Assembly: GCF_000717335.1 (NCBI RefSeq)
Contig: NZ_JNYZ01000061.1
Span: 1 to 20,675, forward strand
Direction: 5' to 3'
DNA length: 20,675 bases
Origin: Amycolatopsis jejuensis
Lineage (GTDB): Bacteria; Actinomycetota; Actinomycetes; Mycobacteriales; Pseudonocardiaceae
The notes below the pieces were generated by a model that was not told the DNA's origin, did not search any database, and saw nothing but the letters and a program-made list of their open reading frames with translations. Each line of letters opens with the position of its first letter. Position 1 is the first letter of the stretch. This document shows, piece after piece, positions 1 to 8,580 of the stretch. Both the position numbers and the translations under genes were made by a program.

Positions 1-170
1 TCCCACGGCCTGCGCTGGGCCACACCAACCTCCCGCCACATGATCAACAACAGGAGACATCAAACCACAAACCAAGATCATTCTGTTAGGACCTCTTAGC
101 GGAACCGGGACCCCTCCCGTGGACGGCGTGGCAGGCTGTCCCCGCACAGGGCGGATCGAGGAGGACCGGA
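1..170. other. Upstream non-coding stretch, possible promoter region
   Basis: No gene can be supported here. One forward frame is open from the window edge to a TAG at 97-99 (at most 32 residues). It resembles nothing I recognise, so it could be the tail of an upstream gene or chance. Bases 38-98 are clearly more A/T-rich than the surroundings, as expected for an intergenic promoter region. I see no convincing -35/-10 pair. The ribosome site of the next gene is at 158-165. Confidence 0.4.
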
Positions 171-3134
171 GTGCCGAGGAACTGGCGATTGTTCGGGCGG
201 AAGCACCCTGCCTCGGAGCCGATGGAACCGATGCCGCCGGTCGGCACGGATGGTGTGCCTCAGGTCGGTGGCCTCGCGTCCTCGGCGGCCGGGCCGGCCC
301 CGGACGGCAGGCGCGCGGCGGCCGTCGCTCCCGTGGCGGAGGCGGCCGAGAACGCCGCCCGAGCAGCCGAAGCGGCTCGGCGAGCCGAAGCCGGAGCGCT
401 GCTCGTCGAAATCCGGACGTGGCTCGAACTCCCGCTCCACCCTCACCTGCGCGCCTGCCACGGCCTCCGGCTGATCGACGGCAGGGTCCAAGTCGCCGCC
501 GAGGAGGCGACCGGCGAAGACCTCGGCCAGGCGGCGAAGAACGGGCGATTCGCGACGGAGGCCGACGTCGCCGACGTGGCCGTTCAGCTGGCTTGGGCGC
601 TCCAGGCGGTACACGAGGCCGGTCTCACCTACGGACGCCTCGATGCGACCGGTGCGGTCATCGGCACCGACGGCGTCGTACGGCTGACCGATTTCCGTTC
701 CCTGCGCCTGGGTTCGGCTGCCGAGGACATGCGGGCGCTGGCGGACACGGTGGCGCAGCTGGGGCCGGTTTCCGACACCGTCGCGGGGGTGTTGCGGACA
801 AGCCCGACCGCGAAGGTCGCTGCCGAGCGGTTGCTGGCGATCCACCCCGGCAGCCGCGCCGTGCCGCGGGTGGTGGCGCCGACGGCCGGGCACTGGAACA
901 ACCGCGCGATCTCGTTTGCACTGGCGGGGGAGCGGGCGGCGGCCGAGGAGTGCTGGGCGCACGCGTTGCGAGCCGACCACCGCCATCCCGGCGCGACCTT
1001 CAACCAAGGCCTGTTCCAGTGGCGCGCCGCCGAGATCACCGACGACGAGGTGACCCGCCGGATCGAGGCGGTCGAACAGGCGGTGGACGAACCGGTCGGC
1101 GAACTGCGGACGCTCCTCGGCCAGGAGGGTGGCGAGGCAGGGCCACCGGCTACCGCGACCTGCAACTCCGGCTGGTCTTGGGGGATGGCGTGCACCCCGG
1201 ACGGGCGGCGCGTCGTGTGGGGTGCGGAGGACGGCGGCGTGCGCTGGTGGGATGTCGGCGCCGAAGACGTGGTCAAGCTCTCCGGGCACACCACCGACGT
1301 CTGGCCGGTGGCGGTGACGCCGGACGGCCAGTATGCGCTGTCCGGAGACGCCGACGGGAAAATCCGCCTGTGGCACTTGGAAAACGGGCGCTGCGTGCGG
1401 AAGTGGTCTGCCCACAAAGGACGGATCCGCGGCCTCACCATGACCGCGGACGGCCAGTACGCGGTGTCCGGCGGGGAGGACGGCCAGATCCTGCAGTGGG
1501 ACCTGCGCAGCGGGCGGTTGGTGCAGACGGTCGCGACGGAAGAGGTCTGCGTGCTTTCGGTGGCCGTGACACCGGACGGCCGATACCTTGCGGCAGGCGG
1601 AAACCAGGGCATGCTGCGCTGGTGGGACCTCCACAGTGGACAGTGTGTGCACACGCTTTCCGGGCACACCGACCACATGCAGTCGGTCTCCATCACCCCC
1701 GATGGCCGGTACGCGTTGTCGGCGAGCAAGGACCGGACCCTGCGCTATTGGGACCTCCACACTGGACAGTGCCTGCGCACGATCACCGGGAACAAGGCCC
1801 GCGTGTGGTCAGCGGCGATTTCCGCCGATGGCCGGTACGGCGTGAGCGGCGGTCTGGATCGGACTCTTCGCTACTGGGACCTCCACAATGGACGGTGCCT
1901 ACGCACGATCGACCACGAGTACATCGTCCTCGCGGTGGCGATCACGGCTGACGGCAGTCAGGTCTTTTCGGCGGCCAGTGACCATATCGTCCGGACGTGG
2001 GGGCACCGGGAACCACAGCCCGTGTCATGGCAGTACAGTCCGGTCGCCGCGGCGAAGGAGCTCGAAAAAAACGAAAGCGAGCTCCGCACGGAAATCACGG
2101 AAGCGCGAGACCTCTTGGCGGCAAACGAATTCGACGCGGCAACGAAAAGACTGCGGACGGCACGCAGGATTCCCGGCCACGCCCGGCATCCGGAAGTACT
2201 GGAACTGTGGCGAGAGGCCGGTAAACACCGCACCCGCACGACGTTCGCCGACGCCCGCCAGGTCCAGCGCATCGACAATCCCGCCGGGTTGACCTCGCTC
2301 GCGCTGGGCAAGCAGACCGCGCTCACCGCGGGCTGGGATTACGTGGTACGCCATTGGGATCTCGAAACGGGGGAGTGCCGCGCCGAATTCACCGGGCACC
2401 ACGACGCGGTGACGTCTGTCGCGTTCGTACCGGACGGCCGGACCGCGGTGTCGGCGAGCGCCGATCACACGGTGCGCCATTGGGATCTTGCCACGGGTGA
2501 ATGTCTCCGAGTCCTTTCCGGACACGCCGACGAGGTCACCGCGGTTGCGGTACCGGCGATGGCTGGGCACGCCGTGTCCGGCAGCGCGGACAACACCGTG
2601 CGCTGGTGGGATCTCCGCACCGGTGAATGTCTGCGAGTCCTTTCCGGGCACACCGACCGGATTTACGCGGTGGCAGTCCAGCCGGACGGGCGCGCGGTGG
2701 TCTCGGGTAGCGCGGACACCACGGTGCGGTGGTGGGACATCGCGACCGGAGAATGCCGTCAGACGTTACGCAGTCACTCGTGCGGGGCGCGGGCCGTCGC
2801 GCTGACTCCCGACGGCAGTCTCGCCCTGTCCGGGGAGGACTGCGGGAACCTGCAACAGTGGCAGCTGCCCAGCGGGAACCGGCTCGAAAGCATGACCGGG
2901 CACCAAGGGCCGCTGCTCGCGCTGGGGCTGGTTCCGGGTGGCGAGCACGTCTTCACCGCGGGAGCCGACGGCACCGTCCGGTTGCGGCAGCTGGCGACCG
3001 GCGCGAGTGTGCGGCTGCTGACCGGGCACGACGACGAGGTCTGCGCGGTCGCCGTCGCGGCGGACGGCTGGTCGGCGCTTTCCGGCAGCCGGGACGGCGC
3101 GGTCCTCGTCTGGGCGCTCGACTGGAACCACTGA
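171..3134 (+). CDS. Pseudokinase-TPR-double WD40 propeller protein
   Basis: A soluble 987-residue protein, probably a signalling scaffold. GTG start at 171, with GAGGAGGA ending 5-6 bases upstream. Residues ~75-225 align by eye with the kinase domain of the next gene but look inactive. There is no glycine-rich loop or ATP-binding Lys, the catalytic-loop position reads YGR (154-156), and the DFG position reads DFR (174-176). The activation segment is shortened. Residues ~241-300 form a TPR-like hairpin shared with the neighbour. Seven WD40 blades follow (~327-615; WWDV, LWHL, QWDL, WWDL, YWDL, YWDL, TWGH). A charged helical linker (~616-700) leads to seven more blades (HWDL, HWDL, WWDL, WWDI, QWQL and two weaker ones). 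No signal peptide or membrane helix is visible. WD40 propellers usually bind proteins. Pairing with the active kinase next door is inferred. Its biological role is unknown. Confidence 0.9.
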   Translation: MPRNWRLFGRKHPASEPMEPMPPVGTDGVPQVGGLASSAAGPAPDGRRAAAVAPVAEAAENAARAAEAARRAEAGALLVEIRTWLELPLHPHLRACHGLRLIDGRVQVAAEEATGEDLGQAAKNGRFATEADVADVAVQLAWALQAVHEAGLTYGRLDATGAVIGTDGVVRLTDFRSLRLGSAAEDMRALADTVAQLGPVSDTVAGVLRTSPTAKVAAERLLAIHPGSRAVPRVVAPTAGHWNNRAISFALAGERAAAEECWAHALRADHRHPGATFNQGLFQWRAAEITDDEVTRRIEAVEQAVDEPVGELRTLLGQEGGEAGPPATATCNSGWSWGMACTPDGRRVVWGAEDGGVRWWDVGAEDVVKLSGHTTDVWPVAVTPDGQYALSGDADGKIRLWHLENGRCVRKWSAHKGRIRGLTMTADGQYAVSGGEDGQILQWDLRSGRLVQTVATEEVCVLSVAVTPDGRYLAAGGNQGMLRWWDLHSGQCVHTLSGHTDHMQSVSITPDGRYALSASKDRTLRYWDLHTGQCLRTITGNKARVWSAAISADGRYGVSGGLDRTLRYWDLHNGRCLRTIDHEYIVLAVAITADGSQVFSAASDHIVRTWGHREPQPVSWQYSPVAAAKELEKNESELRTEITEARDLLAANEFDAATKRLRTARRIPGHARHPEVLELWREAGKHRTRTTFADARQVQRIDNPAGLTSLALGKQTALTAGWDYVVRHWDLETGECRAEFTGHHDAVTSVAFVPDGRTAVSASADHTVRHWDLATGECLRVLSGHADEVTAVAVPAMAGHAVSGSADNTVRWWDLRTGECLRVLSGHTDRIYAVAVQPDGRAVVSGSADTTVRWWDIATGECRQTLRSHSCGARAVALTPDGSLALSGEDCGNLQQWQLPSGNRLESMTGHQGPLLALGLVPGGEHVFTAGADGTVRLRQLATGASVRLLTGHDDEVCAVAVAADGWSALSGSRDGAVLVWALDWNH

Positions 3135-3176
3135 GCTGGACTGGAACCACTGCGCTGGACTGGAACCACTGAGCTC
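3120..3176. repeat. Three tandem 19-bp repeats across a stop codon
   Basis: The unit GACTGGAACCACTGAGCTG occurs three times head to tail (3120-3138, 3139-3157, 3158-3176) with one or no differences per copy. A partial fourth copy (GCTGAACCAC) follows. The first copy encodes the last residues, DWNH, and the TGA stop of the pseudokinase gene. The later copies fill the short gap before the kinase gene. The pattern looks like local slippage or duplication of the gene end. Confidence 0.9.
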
Positions 3177-3202
3177 GGCTGAACCACGGAGGAGGACGGG
3201 AA

Positions 3203-6200
3203 GTGCGGTTCCGGAAGCAGCGCAAGGCAGTCCCGGCCGCGCCGACGCTCACCGGTACCGAGTCCACTGTGGACGAAGGCGGTGGCATCGGCTGGGAGAT
3301 CGGCCGGACCGTACTGGGCACGTACCGGATCGAGCATGAGCTCGGCGCGGGTGGGATGGGCGTGGTGCATCGCGTGCGGCACCTCGGCTGGGGGATGGAC
3401 CTCGCGGTGAAGAGCCCGCTGCCGCGGATGTGGTTGTCCGGGCTCGGTGCGTTCGTCGAGGAAGCCGAGGTGTGGGTCGGGCTGCCCCCGCATCCGAACC
3501 TGTGTACCTGCCACTACGTCCGCGTGCTCGACGGGGTGCCGCGGATCTTCGCCGAGTACGTCGAGGGCGGCACGGTGGCCGAGGCGATCCGGGCCGGGCA
3601 GGTGCGCGGGCTCGGCCGGATCCTGGACATCGCGATCCAGATGGCGTGGGGCCTGCATGTCGCGCACGAGGCCGGTGTCGTGCACCAGGATGTGAAGCCC
3701 AGCAACGCTTTGCTCACCAGGGACGGCGTCGTGAAGATCACTGACTTCGGCCTCGCCCGCGCGCAGCAGCGGTCCGGCCCGAGCGGCCCGCTCGAAGGTA
3801 CGGAGTCGATCCTCGTCACCCATCGCGGCCTCACCCCGGCCTATGCGTCGCCGGAACAGTACAACGGGCTGCGCGCCGGACGTCGTGGTGACGTGTGGTC
3901 GTGGGCGGTTTCCGTGCTGGAACTGTTCACCGGCAAGGTGACCTGGCGGATCGGTGCACTGGCCGCGGCAGCGGTCGACGAGGTGCGGATCCCGAAATCG
4001 GTCGCCCGTCTGTTGCGGGAATGTTTGACCTACGACCCGGCGGCCCGCCCCGCCGACCTGGGGGTACTCGCCGACCGGCTGATCGAGATCTACGCCAAGG
4101 AAACTGGGAAACCGTACCCGCGCCCGGCAACCAGCGCGGTGGCAGTGCTCGCCGACGGGTTCAACAACAAGGCACTGTCCATGGTGGACCTCGGCCGGAC
4201 CAATCAGGCCAAGGAGTTCTGGAACGCTGCCCTCGAAGCCGATCCCCGGCATCTCGACGCGACGGTCAACGCTGCGCTCTGCCGTTGGCACGAAGCCGAA
4301 ATCACCGACATCGACCTCGTCGAACACCTCGACCGCTTCCGCTTTTCCGTGCCGGACGGCGATTCCCGCGCCCAAGACCTGGCGGACGTGCTCGCTGCCG
4401 TGCACACCGAACGCCGGGACGACGGTCAGGAGATCCCGCACGTATCGTTGGCGGGATACGACGGCGAAAGCTGTCCACTGAGGATCGCCGGAGAATACGC
4501 GGCTGACGGCGGTGAAGACGGCATTGTCCGCTGGTGGAATCTCCAGACCGGACAATGCGAACGGACCATGATCGGCCACAGTGGACCGGTGCATGCGGTC
4601 TCCACAATGGACGGGCAGATCATTTCCGGCGGTGCGGACGGCACGGTCCGGCTGTGGGATCCGAACACCGGCACCTGCCTGCGCATTTATCAGGGCGACA
4701 GCAGCATCCGAACCATCGCCACGGACGGCAAGTCCATTGTGGCCGGTGATGAGGCAGGAACGCTGTGGTGGTGGCACGTCGAAACGGCAAATGTGCAGCA
4801 AACGGTCCATGCACACGACGGACCGGTGAACCACCTGGTGCTCTTGCCAAACGGCGACCTGCTGTCTGCCGGGGAAGACGGTCTCATCCGCCATGGGGAC
4901 CAGATCTTCCGCGGGCACCGCAAAGCGGTCTACACGCTCGCGTTGCTGCCCGACGGCTTCGTCTCAGGCGGACACGACGGCACCCTTCGCCAGTGGGACT
5001 TCACCGGCCGATGCGTGCGCGTGATGACCTACCAGCACCGCGTCCTCGACGTGCTCTCCTCACCCTTCCACGCCGTGGCCGTCGATGGCCACAATCTCGT
5101 CGCGGGCAACAACTCCGGTGAACTGACCTGGTGGGACCTCGACACCGGCCGTTGCCTGCGCACCGTGGACGTCGACGGAACGATCGACCAGGTGACCCTC
5201 CACCAGGGAACCGCATTCTTCAGTGGGTCCGAGCGCACCGTCTACCAATGGGCACTGAAAACCGGCACCCCGGCCCCATGGCGGTACAGCCGTCCGAGGT
5301 CCACAGTGGACCTGGGCAGGCAGGCGGACATCTTCGAACGGCACCTCGGCGCCGCCCGGGCCCTCCTCGACCGTGGCAACGCTCCCGGTGCGGCAGGGGA
5401 ACTCCGTGCCGCCCGGTCGGTCGCCGGATTCGAGAACAACCCGGACCTGGCGCAGCTCTGGCGCCAGACCGGCCACAGTGGACAGCGGACGACGATCATC
5501 GGCAGCAGGCAGACCCGGCACCTGGACGCGCCGGGCCACCTTGCGCGGGCGGTGGCCATCACGTCGAACGGACGGCATGCGCTGTGCTCGACCGCCGACA
5601 CCCTCCTGCGCTGGTGGGACCTCACGACCGGGCAGTGCAAACAGGTACTGGACAGCGACGACGGCCTCGCGCACGAGATCGACGTGACCCCCGACGGCCG
5701 CTCCGCCGTCTCCGTCGGTGACCACTACGTGCACTGGTGGGACCTCAGCCAGGGCAAACGCCGGGCCGCGCGGCCGCTCGACGACGAACTGATCACCTTC
5801 GCCGCGGCCATCACCCCCGACGGCCGTCGCGCGCTCACCGGCAGCACCGATCACCTGCTGCGCTGGTGGAACCTGCCCACCGGCGAATACCGCACCCTCG
5901 CCGGGCACGACGGGCACCTCAACGGGGTGGCGGTGACCGCGAACGGGCGGTACGCGCTGTCCGGCGCCGCCGACCGGACGATGCGCTGGTGGGACCTGGC
6001 CACAGGCGAATGTCTCCGCGTTTTCCCGGACGAAAGCGGCGGTTCGATCGGCGCGGTCGCGGTGACGCCGGACGGCCGTTACGCGGTGTCCGGCAGCACC
6101 ACCGGCGCCGTGGTCGCCTGGGATCTCGCCACCGGGACCGGCCGCCCGCTGCCCGCCGGGCACACGGCGCAGATCAACTCCGTCGCCATCAGCGCCGACG

Positions 6201-6406
6201 GACGGCACGCGCTGTCCGGCGGCGAGGACCAGACGATGCGCTGGTGGGACCTCTTCGCCGGGCGCTGCCTGCACCAGGTCAAACGCACGTACGTGGCGTC
6301 CGCGGCGATGACGCCGAGCGCGCACCACGTGGTCTCCGGGATGTCGGACGGCTCCCTCCTGCTGTGGGAGATCGACTGGGACTACGGGTTTCCGGGCGAT
6401 TCCTGA
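3203..6406 (+). CDS. Serine/threonine protein kinase with TPR and two WD40 propellers
   Basis: A 1067-residue soluble eukaryote-like kinase, expected to phosphorylate Ser/Thr on unknown substrates. GTG start at 3203 behind GGAGGAGGAC. The kinase domain (~38-300) has the glycine loop GAGGMG (48-53), catalytic Lys70 in AVKS, HQD (161-163) followed by VKPSN, DFG (181-183) and a SPEQ-type APE motif. HQD instead of HRD makes it a non-RD kinase, which often does not need activation-loop phosphorylation. A TPR-like hairpin (~319-375) follows. Then come seven blades (~416-690), one of them degenerate without a WD pair, a helical linker (~692-775) and seven more blades to the C terminus. The layout extends that of PkwA of Thermomonospora curvata, a known kinase-WD40 fusion, but with two propellers. 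No transmembrane segment is visible, unlike PknB. It lies 68 bp after its pseudokinase paralogue, so the two are probably co-transcribed. Confidence 0.93.
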   Translation: MRFRKQRKAVPAAPTLTGTESTVDEGGGIGWEIGRTVLGTYRIEHELGAGGMGVVHRVRHLGWGMDLAVKSPLPRMWLSGLGAFVEEAEVWVGLPPHPNLCTCHYVRVLDGVPRIFAEYVEGGTVAEAIRAGQVRGLGRILDIAIQMAWGLHVAHEAGVVHQDVKPSNALLTRDGVVKITDFGLARAQQRSGPSGPLEGTESILVTHRGLTPAYASPEQYNGLRAGRRGDVWSWAVSVLELFTGKVTWRIGALAAAAVDEVRIPKSVARLLRECLTYDPAARPADLGVLADRLIEIYAKETGKPYPRPATSAVAVLADGFNNKALSMVDLGRTNQAKEFWNAALEADPRHLDATVNAALCRWHEAEITDIDLVEHLDRFRFSVPDGDSRAQDLADVLAAVHTERRDDGQEIPHVSLAGYDGESCPLRIAGEYAADGGEDGIVRWWNLQTGQCERTMIGHSGPVHAVSTMDGQIISGGADGTVRLWDPNTGTCLRIYQGDSSIRTIATDGKSIVAGDEAGTLWWWHVETANVQQTVHAHDGPVNHLVLLPNGDLLSAGEDGLIRHGDQIFRGHRKAVYTLALLPDGFVSGGHDGTLRQWDFTGRCVRVMTYQHRVLDVLSSPFHAVAVDGHNLVAGNNSGELTWWDLDTGRCLRTVDVDGTIDQVTLHQGTAFFSGSERTVYQWALKTGTPAPWRYSRPRSTVDLGRQADIFERHLGAARALLDRGNAPGAAGELRAARSVAGFENNPDLAQLWRQTGHSGQRTTIIGSRQTRHLDAPGHLARAVAITSNGRHALCSTADTLLRWWDLTTGQCKQVLDSDDGLAHEIDVTPDGRSAVSVGDHYVHWWDLSQGKRRAARPLDDELITFAAAITPDGRRALTGSTDHLLRWWNLPTGEYRTLAGHDGHLNGVAVTANGRYALSGAADRTMRWWDLATGECLRVFPDESGGSIGAVAVTPDGRYAVSGSTTGAVVAWDLATGTGRPLPAGHTAQINSVAISADGRHALSGGEDQTMRWWDLFAGRCLHQVKRTYVASAAMTPSAHHVVSGMSDGSLLLWEIDWDYGFPGDS

Positions 6407-6419
6407 CCGGCGCTAGCTC

Positions 6420-6439
6420 TACATTACATCTGTAATGTA
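6420..6439. promoter_or_regulatory. Probable TetR operator palindrome
   Basis: A perfect inverted repeat, TACATTACA-TC-TGTAATGTA, with 9-base arms and a 2-base spacer. It is strikingly A/T-rich for this genome and ends 30 bases before the GTG of the TetR gene. TetR repressors usually bind such palindromes over their own promoter, so autoregulation is likely. The right arm could double as a -10 element. That this particular protein binds it is an inference. Confidence 0.75.
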
Positions 6440-6469
6440 CCCTCGGGCCGATCGGAAGGAGGACGCGAA

Positions 6470-6997
6470 GTGCCCGAAGACTCGACGGAGCTCAAACGCG
6501 CGCTGCGCCGCGCCGCGGTCGAGGTGGTGGCCGCGGAAGGCCTGCGCGGCCTCACCTATCGCGCGGTCGCCAAAACGGCCGGTTGCACCACGGGTGCGGT
6601 GCAGCACCATTTCTCCTCGCTCGACGACCTGCTCCAGTCCTCTTTGGACCTGGTGCTCGAGGAAAGCGCGGAGAACGGCCTGATCGGCGCCCGCACCGGG
6701 GTGTACGCCGACGGTCCCGAGGTGCGCCAACGGTTCCGGGACAGTGCGGCGCTCCAGATTTTCCAGTACCAGCTCGTGGTGGAGTCGGCGCGGCGGCCCG
6801 AGCTGCGCCCGGTGGTGCGGCGGCTCTACGACGGCTACCTCGCCGCGGTCGGCAAGGAACTGCCTGCCGGGGACGGGCTCGCGCAGCTCGTCTTCTATGC
6901 GCTCGATGGGATGTTCCTGCATCAAGTGGCGGACCCGGACGTCGATCCGGGCCCGGCGCTCGAAGCCCTGCGCGGCCTGCTCGCCGCCGCGCACTGA
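6470..6997 (+). CDS. TetR family transcriptional regulator
   Basis: A 175-residue TetR-type repressor, on the short side for the family (usually 190-220). The GTG start at 6470 follows GGAAGGAGG with good spacing. The N-terminal helix-turn-helix occupies about residues 5-50. The recognition part reads LTYRAVAKTAGCTTGAVQHH, with the TTGAVQHHF pattern also seen in BetI-type regulators. The rest is a helical ligand and dimerisation domain without assignable motifs. A perfect palindrome lies just upstream, and the gene directly precedes the amine catabolism operon in the same direction. It is the natural candidate regulator of that operon. The inducer is unknown, perhaps the imported amine or its aldehyde. 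Confidence 0.9.
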   Translation: MPEDSTELKRALRRAAVEVVAAEGLRGLTYRAVAKTAGCTTGAVQHHFSSLDDLLQSSLDLVLEESAENGLIGARTGVYADGPEVRQRFRDSAALQIFQYQLVVESARRPELRPVVRRLYDGYLAAVGKELPAGDGLAQLVFYALDGMFLHQVADPDVDPGPALEALRGLLAAAH

Positions 6998-7012
6998 ACT
7001 GCATCACCGAAC

Positions 7013-7035
7013 GACCCCGATGAGTCATCGGGGTC
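7013..7035 (+). terminator. Hairpin after the TetR gene
   Basis: GACCCCGAT and ATCGGGGTC form a perfect 9-bp stem around GAGTC, starting 16 bases after the TetR stop codon. The next bases are TTCAGTGC, so there is no true U-tract. Hairpins without long U-tracts are common at gene ends in actinobacteria. It would separate the regulator transcript from the aldehyde dehydrogenase operon. Confidence 0.6.
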
Positions 7036-7072
7036 TTCAGTGCTGCCTTTTCCCTTGCAGTGCAGCAAAAAT

Positions 7073-7097
7073 CAGGTGTTGACTTAATCAACACCTG
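7073..7097. promoter_or_regulatory. Palindromic operator before the catabolic operon
   Basis: A perfect inverted repeat with 10-base arms CAGGTGTTGA and TCAACACCTG around CTTAA. It ends 45 bases before the aldehyde dehydrogenase ATG. It includes TTGACT, a good -35 candidate, so a bound protein would block transcription. I could not place a convincing -10. Its sequence differs from the palindrome at 6420-6439, so either the TetR protein tolerates both sites or another regulator acts here. Confidence 0.6.
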
Positions 7098-7142
7098 GGG
7101 TCAGACTCAGCGCGTCCCCCCACCGATGCGAAAGGCGACCTG

Positions 7143-8567
7143 ATGCCCGCTACCTTGCTGATCGACGGCCGCTGGGTCTCCGCCCCGGCGACGTTCGACG
7201 TCGTCGACCCCGCGAGCCGCACCGTGCTCGGCCAGGCCGCCGACGCGGGACCCGGGCAGGCGCAGGAAGCGCTGACCTCCGCGGCGGCCGCATTCCGCGG
7301 CTGGGCCGACACCGACCCGGAGACCCGCGGTGGCTACCTTCGTGCCGCCGCCGCGGAAATCCGTACCCGGCAAGGAGAACTCGCCACCCTGCTGAGCCGC
7401 GAGAACGGAAAACCGCTGGCGGAAGCGAACGGCGAGCTGGCCGGTGCCGCGCGGATGCTGGAATGGGCCGCGGAAGAGGGCCGTCGAGCTTACGGACGGG
7501 TCACCCCGGCGAACGCCGCAGGTCCGGGGCTCGTGCTGCGCGCGCCGGTCGGGCCGGTTCTCGCGATCACGCCGTGGAACTTCCCGGCCAGCATGCTGCT
7601 GCGCAAGGTCGGACTGGCGCTCGCCGCGGGCTGCCCGGTGATCGCGAAACCCGCCGAGCAGACGCCGCTCATCGCCACCGCGCTGCTGCGGATCGTGCAG
7701 GACACCGGCCTGCCCGCGGGCGTCTTGCAATCGCTGACCACGACCCGGCCGGGCGAGCTCGTCGGTGAGCTGCTGGCGGACCGGCGGCTGCGCAAGGTCA
7801 GCTTCACCGGGTCGACCGAGGTCGGGCTGGGTCTGCTGCGGCAGACCGGCGACCTTCTCCGCCGCACGTCGCTGGAAATGGGCGGGCACTCCCCGGCCAT
7901 CGTGTTCGACGACGCCGACCTCGAAGCGGCCGCCGCGGGGGTCGTCGCCGGGAAGTTCTTCAACGCCGGGCAGAGCTGCACCGCGGTGAACCGGCTTTAC
8001 GTGCACGAGAGCATCAAGGACGACCTGCTCGCGCTGATCGAAAAGAAGACCGCCGCGCTGCGGGTCGGCCGCGGCGACGCGGAGGGGACGAATGTCGGCC
8101 CGCTCATCGACGAAGCCGGGCTGACGAAGGTCGAAAACCAGGTCGCCGATGCCGTCGGCAAAGGCGCGCAGGTGCTGGTGGGCGGGCACCGCCGCGACGA
8201 TCTGCCGGGGCATTTCTTCGAGCCGACCGTGCTCGTCGACGTCACACCGGACATGCTGATCAGCCACGAGGAAACGTTCGGCCCGGTGCTCGCCGTCTCG
8301 GCCTTCGCCACCGACGACGAGGCCGTCGAGCTGGCCAACTCCACCGACTACGGCCTCGCCGCGTACGTGTTCGGCAACGACCTCCGCCGCCTCTGGCGCA
8401 CGCTCGACCGGCTCGACTTCGGCGTCCTCGGCGTGAACGACCCGGCGCCGGTCCGCCCGGAACTTCCCTTCGGCGGCCAGAAGAACTCCGGCCAGGAACG
8501 CGAAGGCGGTGCCGAAGGCATCGACGCCTACACCGAGACCAAAGCCGTCGCACTGCGGCTGCACTGA
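7143..8567 (+). CDS. NAD(P)-dependent aldehyde dehydrogenase, succinate-semialdehyde/aminoaldehyde type
   Basis: A 474-residue cytoplasmic enzyme of the aldehyde dehydrogenase superfamily, at normal length. It oxidises an aldehyde to its acid using NAD(P). The ATG at 7143 is preceded by AAAGG 7 bases upstream. Visible family features are ITPWNFP in the cofactor-binding region, FTGSTEVG (221-228), general base Glu245 in LEMGG and catalytic Cys279 in NAGQSCTA. The ETFGPV and PFGGQKNSG motifs lie near the end. The sequence style is GabD-like, but 4-aminobutanal or another omega-aminoaldehyde would also fit. The aminotransferase just 13 bases downstream would supply the aldehyde. First gene of the apparent operon, behind a palindromic operator. 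Confidence 0.92.
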   Translation: MPATLLIDGRWVSAPATFDVVDPASRTVLGQAADAGPGQAQEALTSAAAAFRGWADTDPETRGGYLRAAAAEIRTRQGELATLLSRENGKPLAEANGELAGAARMLEWAAEEGRRAYGRVTPANAAGPGLVLRAPVGPVLAITPWNFPASMLLRKVGLALAAGCPVIAKPAEQTPLIATALLRIVQDTGLPAGVLQSLTTTRPGELVGELLADRRLRKVSFTGSTEVGLGLLRQTGDLLRRTSLEMGGHSPAIVFDDADLEAAAAGVVAGKFFNAGQSCTAVNRLYVHESIKDDLLALIEKKTAALRVGRGDAEGTNVGPLIDEAGLTKVENQVADAVGKGAQVLVGGHRRDDLPGHFFEPTVLVDVTPDMLISHEETFGPVLAVSAFATDDEAVELANSTDYGLAAYVFGNDLRRLWRTLDRLDFGVLGVNDPAPVRPELPFGGQKNSGQEREGGAEGIDAYTETKAVALRLH

Positions 8568-8580
8568 AAGGACTCCCCAA

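Noticed and set aside
96..1760. A 554-codon minus-strand frame opposite the pseudokinase gene, and similar long antisense frames over the kinase gene
   Set aside because: They mirror high-G/C codon patterns of the + genes, show Arg/Pro/Ala-rich composition without domains, and the + strand proteins have clear domains.
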